NCBI RefSeq assembly: GCF_023016085.1
Contig: NZ_JALKBF010000001.1
Span: 248,001 to 312,000 of the forward strand
Reading direction: 5' to 3'
DNA from: Aliiroseovarius sp. F47248L
GTDB taxonomy: Bacteria > Pseudomonadota > Alphaproteobacteria > Rhodobacterales > Rhodobacteraceae
Length of the DNA: 64,000 nucleotides
Shown here: positions 61,823 to 64,000 of the stretch, one piece after another
Position numbering within the stretch: the first letter of the stretch is position 1
How the letters are laid out: each line of letters begins with the position of its first letter
Notes under the pieces: generated by a model
Database searches by the model: none
Told to the model about the DNA's origin: nothing
Seen by the model: only the letters and a program-made list of their open reading frames with translations
Translations under genes and position numbers: made by a program

Positions 61823-62647
61823 TTAGTAGAGCGCTTCGATCCACTCTCGCATCTTTGCCAAGGCATCCTTCCGCCAAATCGTTTTGTGGCCAGCATCGGG
61901 GTGCGTGACGAAGACCTTGTTCGGGCTAGGCGAGAGTTTGAAGATTGTGCGCCCCATCGCGATCGGGATGGTGGTATCTGCACCACCATGCATCACAAAC
62001 AATGGGGCTTTGGTTCTCGTGACCGACTGGCGCGACGGCCAGAGGTCGGAACGGTTTCGAAACAACGGTAGCATCGCAGGGTTTTTATAAGCCACTAGTT
62101 CTACCAGAGACGTGTAGGGTGCTTGTAGGATGATCCCAAGTGGCGGACGTTGTCGGCCCACTTTGTGGGTTGCGATCTCTAACGCAACACCTGTACCCAG
62201 GCTTTCCCCCCACAGAATGGTTGGACTGTTGCCGACGATTGCCGGAAGGTCTTTGTAGAGTTGATTGGCTAAGTTCTGAATGCGCTTCCGGCTGGGAAGA
62301 CTTTTACTGCCGCCCATTCCGGGATAGGACATGGCGACGACACCATATCCCTTGTCCAAAAACCAAGGAAATTTGCCGCGTCGAATGGCGAGATTGCCAC
62401 CAGATCCTGGTAGATAAAGAATTGTCGGCTTGCCGGGCTTCGGTTGCCCAACCCACAAAATCAAACCGTGAAATCGTTGTTCTTCCAAACGCTTGTCAAC
62501 TTGTTTCGGGTTGGCATATGCCGGATCGAATTGATAGAACACGCGGCGCTCAAGCAACGTCTGTGCGGACTGAGCTTTTGCTGGAGTGTCGAGCAGCGCA
62601 GAAAAAGCGAAGATCGTCAGAACGGCTAGTAGCGGAAATTTATTCAT
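61823..62647 (-). CDS. Secreted alpha/beta hydrolase
   Basis: 274 residues. Signal peptide about 1-25 ('LLAVLTIFAFSALLDTPAKA'). The fold is recognisable from 'TILYLPGSGGNLAIRRG' (oxyanion hole), the nucleophile elbow 'LWGESLGTGVAL' (Ser about 150), the Asp in 'VMHGGADTTIPI' (about 224), and the His in 'HPDAGHKTIW' (about 254). It resembles serine aminopeptidase S33 and BEM46-like hydrolases; substrate unknown. ATG 62647 overlaps the stop of the XRE regulator gene by four bases, so the two are an operon. Confidence 0.83.
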   Translation of the reverse strand: MNKFPLLAVLTIFAFSALLDTPAKAQSAQTLLERRVFYQFDPAYANPKQVDKRLEEQRFHGLILWVGQPKPGKPTILYLPGSGGNLAIRRGKFPWFLDKGYGVVAMSYPGMGGSKSLPSRKRIQNLANQLYKDLPAIVGNSPTILWGESLGTGVALEIATHKVGRQRPPLGIILQAPYTSLVELVAYKNPAMLPLFRNRSDLWPSRQSVTRTKAPLFVMHGGADTTIPIAMGRTIFKLSPSPNKVFVTHPDAGHKTIWRKDALAKMREWIEALY

Positions 62648-64000
62648 CGTTTGATCTCGTAGGGAAGTGTGCCGCGTGAATATGGATCGACTTGCAGTTT
62701 GCGTTCAAGGGGCGGCACTGACCGCTGGTGGCAGAACTGGCGTTCGCAAATGCGGCAGGATACGCCTATCGGCTCAAAAGCAGCGTCATTCGTAACATTC
62801 AGATCGTCGGCATAGACCAAGGCGCCGGCGTGTTTTACTTCGCAACCCAGTCCTATTGCATAGCGACGCACAGGGGCGTCAAAGCTGCCGCCTGATTTCG
62901 ATACGTTCCGTGACAAACAGAAGTATCTGACCCCATCTGGTGTTTGCGCAAGCTGACGTAGAAAACGTCCTGGTGTTTCAAAGGCTTGGTGTACGTTCCA
63001 TAGCGGACAAGCTCCGCCAAAACGCGCAAACTGAAGTCGTGTGGCCGAGTGGCGTTTGGTAATGGTACCGGCCTGATCAACGCGGACAAAAAAGAAGGGA
63101 ACACCCTTTGCACCGGGTCTTTGAAGCGTGGACAATCTATGGGCCACTTGTTCGATGGATGCCCCGAAACGATCTGCCAGTCGTTCAAGGTCATGGCGCG
63201 TCTCATGCGCTGCGGCAAGAAACTGCTCATAGGGCAGTCTGGCAGCCCCTGCGAAATAATTGGCAAGGCCAAGTTTGGCGATGGAGCGGGCTTCGTCGGT
63301 CTGGAAGCGCGCGAAATCCAAGGTGGCCTCTAACAGCGCATCTTGGGTAAGTAATGCAATCTGCATCAACAACTGAAACTCTTGCGTTGCCCGGGGTGGG
63401 CGCGTGGACAGGCGCAGTACCCGGCTTTCAGGGTCATAGCTGCGCATCGCATCCTGATCGACCCGTTCAAGCTTGATCCCACGGTCTGCCAATACGGTCT
63501 CGGCCATTTGGGCAGGGTCCAACCCACGAGATCTTCCGTTGGCAGCGAAATGTTCAGCCGCGCGATCCACTGCATCAATGTAATTGTCGCAATAGTGAAA
63601 GAAGTCGCGCACTTCGTCCCATGGGCTCGCGTTGGAGCCATGATCAACCGTGCCAAGGTTTTCATCGAGTGACGCCAGTCTTTCGTGACCCATTCGGTAG
63701 GCGCGGTGTAGCTCCAGTAACGCATGGGCAAGCGCAGGTGCATTAGAGGCTGCAAGTCTGAGGTCTGCCAATGGCGGTACGTCCGAAAACACTGGGTCGG
63801 CGAAGGCTTCGCGCATATCGCTGACCAGACGCTCGGCATCACCAGTCGACAATTCGGCCACGTCGAAGCCGAACTCCTGCGCCAGTGCCAAGACCACCCC
63901 GGTTGAAACCGGCCGGTTGTTGTTTTCCATCTGATTCAAATAGGGCAGACTGACACCCAGTTTTTCGGCAAAATTTTTCTGGGTCAGTTCAAGCCGTGAT
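62644..64000 (-). CDS. ScfR-like XRE regulator with DUF2083 domain (cut by window end)
   Basis: At least 452 residues are visible and the N-terminus lies beyond the window. The first visible part is an XRE helix-turn-helix ('RLELTQKNFAEKLGVSLPYL'), then an IrrE-like middle ('LRLSTRPPRATQEFQLLMQI', 'LANYFAGAARLPYEQFLAAA'), and a C-terminal DUF2083 domain ('RFGGACPLWNVHQAF', 'GVSCRICERQFCHQRSVPPLERK' in parts) rich in cysteines. This is the short-chain fatty acyl regulator family (ScfR/RamB-like) that responds to acyl-CoA. The visible frame reads past an internal TTG at 63939, which is not the start. Confidence 0.88.
   Translation of the reverse strand, partial: SRLELTQKNFAEKLGVSLPYLNQMENNNRPVSTGVVLALAQEFGFDVAELSTGDAERLVSDMREAFADPVFSDVPPLADLRLAASNAPALAHALLELHRAYRMGHERLASLDENLGTVDHGSNASPWDEVRDFFHYCDNYIDAVDRAAEHFAANGRSRGLDPAQMAETVLADRGIKLERVDQDAMRSYDPESRVLRLSTRPPRATQEFQLLMQIALLTQDALLEATLDFARFQTDEARSIAKLGLANYFAGAARLPYEQFLAAAHETRHDLERLADRFGASIEQVAHRLSTLQRPGAKGVPFFFVRVDQAGTITKRHSATRLQFARFGGACPLWNVHQAFETPGRFLRQLAQTPDGVRYFCLSRNVSKSGGSFDAPVRRYAIGLGCEVKHAGALVYADDLNVTNDAAFEPIGVSCRICERQFCHQRSVPPLERKLQVDPYSRGTLPYEIKR

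Noticed and set aside
63939..63939. TTG as the start of the XRE gene
   Set aside because: The frame continues upstream through a clear XRE helix-turn-helix to the window end.

Overview
The window is an ordinary-looking stretch of chromosome from a marine alphaproteobacterium of the Roseobacter group (Rhodobacterales). The evidence is the glyQ / small membrane protein / glyS order, a SAM-II riboswitch in front of metZ, an F1Fo-ATPase Fo operon that is separate from the F1 genes, b and b' subunits, the choXWV / betI-betC-betA choline cluster, an ScfR-like XRE regulator, and housekeeping promoters of the TTGAC-N17 type. I see 70 protein-coding features (two of them cut by the window edges, one a tentative small reading frame) and one tRNA. 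I see no insertion sequences, prophage, CRISPR array or rRNA. No gene-free stretch exceeds 300 bases; the longest is 1676-1957, which holds a promoter, the riboswitch and a terminator.

Layout. 1-1.7 kb: end of an EamA exporter, yciB, a glutathione S-transferase. 1.8-7.8 kb: SAM-II riboswitch-metZ, folE2, trkH and a secreted protease-like protein whose catalytic triad is gone. 7.9-18.5 kb: glyQ-(small protein)-glyS, a PPDK-like PEP enzyme, a SleB-type wall hydrolase, then folB-folP-glmM (folate and cell-wall precursor synthesis). 18.5-26.4 kb: a lone secretin-tail protein, DMT exporter, ArsR-SRPBCC pair, ilvC, two tandem Lrp regulators and a class V aminotransferase, a UbiH-type hydroxylase and a pyrimidine nucleotidase. 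26.5-31.6 kb: GntR regulator, a c-di-GMP-sensor-like glycosyltransferase with a CtrA-type site, carA, yqeY, a GNAT. 31.7-36.2 kb: DUF2244 protein, a small periplasmic protein, ctaD, cytochrome c, lipB, tRNA-Leu(GAG). 36.2-39.5 kb: glycerate 2-kinase, azoR/LysR divergent pair, ArsR. 39.6-42.4 kb: atpI-B-E-F'-F. 42.4-49.9 kb: FCD-type GntR, OmpA lipoprotein, AraC-Ogt, nth, PfkB kinase, a sulfotransferase divergent from a GT14-type glycosyltransferase, HIT, zinc-finger protein. 50-53.9 kb: polA, WYL regulator and VOC protein. 54-61.7 kb: lipoprotein and the choline uptake and oxidation cluster, then a YdcH protein. 61.8-64 kb: a secreted alpha/beta hydrolase and an ScfR-type regulator that runs off the window.

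How parts work together. Choline or choline-O-sulfate is imported by ChoXWV, desulfated by BetC and oxidised by BetA, with BetI as the local repressor; betaine aldehyde dehydrogenase is not in the window. ctaD, cytochrome c and the Fo genes serve aerobic respiration. The richest undescribed signal is regulatory: many intergenic regions next to a regulator gene carry a clean inverted repeat, several overlapping a start codon or Shine-Dalgarno sequence.

Most interesting leads: the all-three-residue-dead secreted protease-like protein; the perfect TTAA-N7-TTAAC hairpin that covers the ribosome binding site of the MshEN-glycosyltransferase; the divergent PPDK homologue behind glyS; the free-standing secretin C-terminus; and the sulfotransferase / GT14 pair with an unassigned C-terminal domain.
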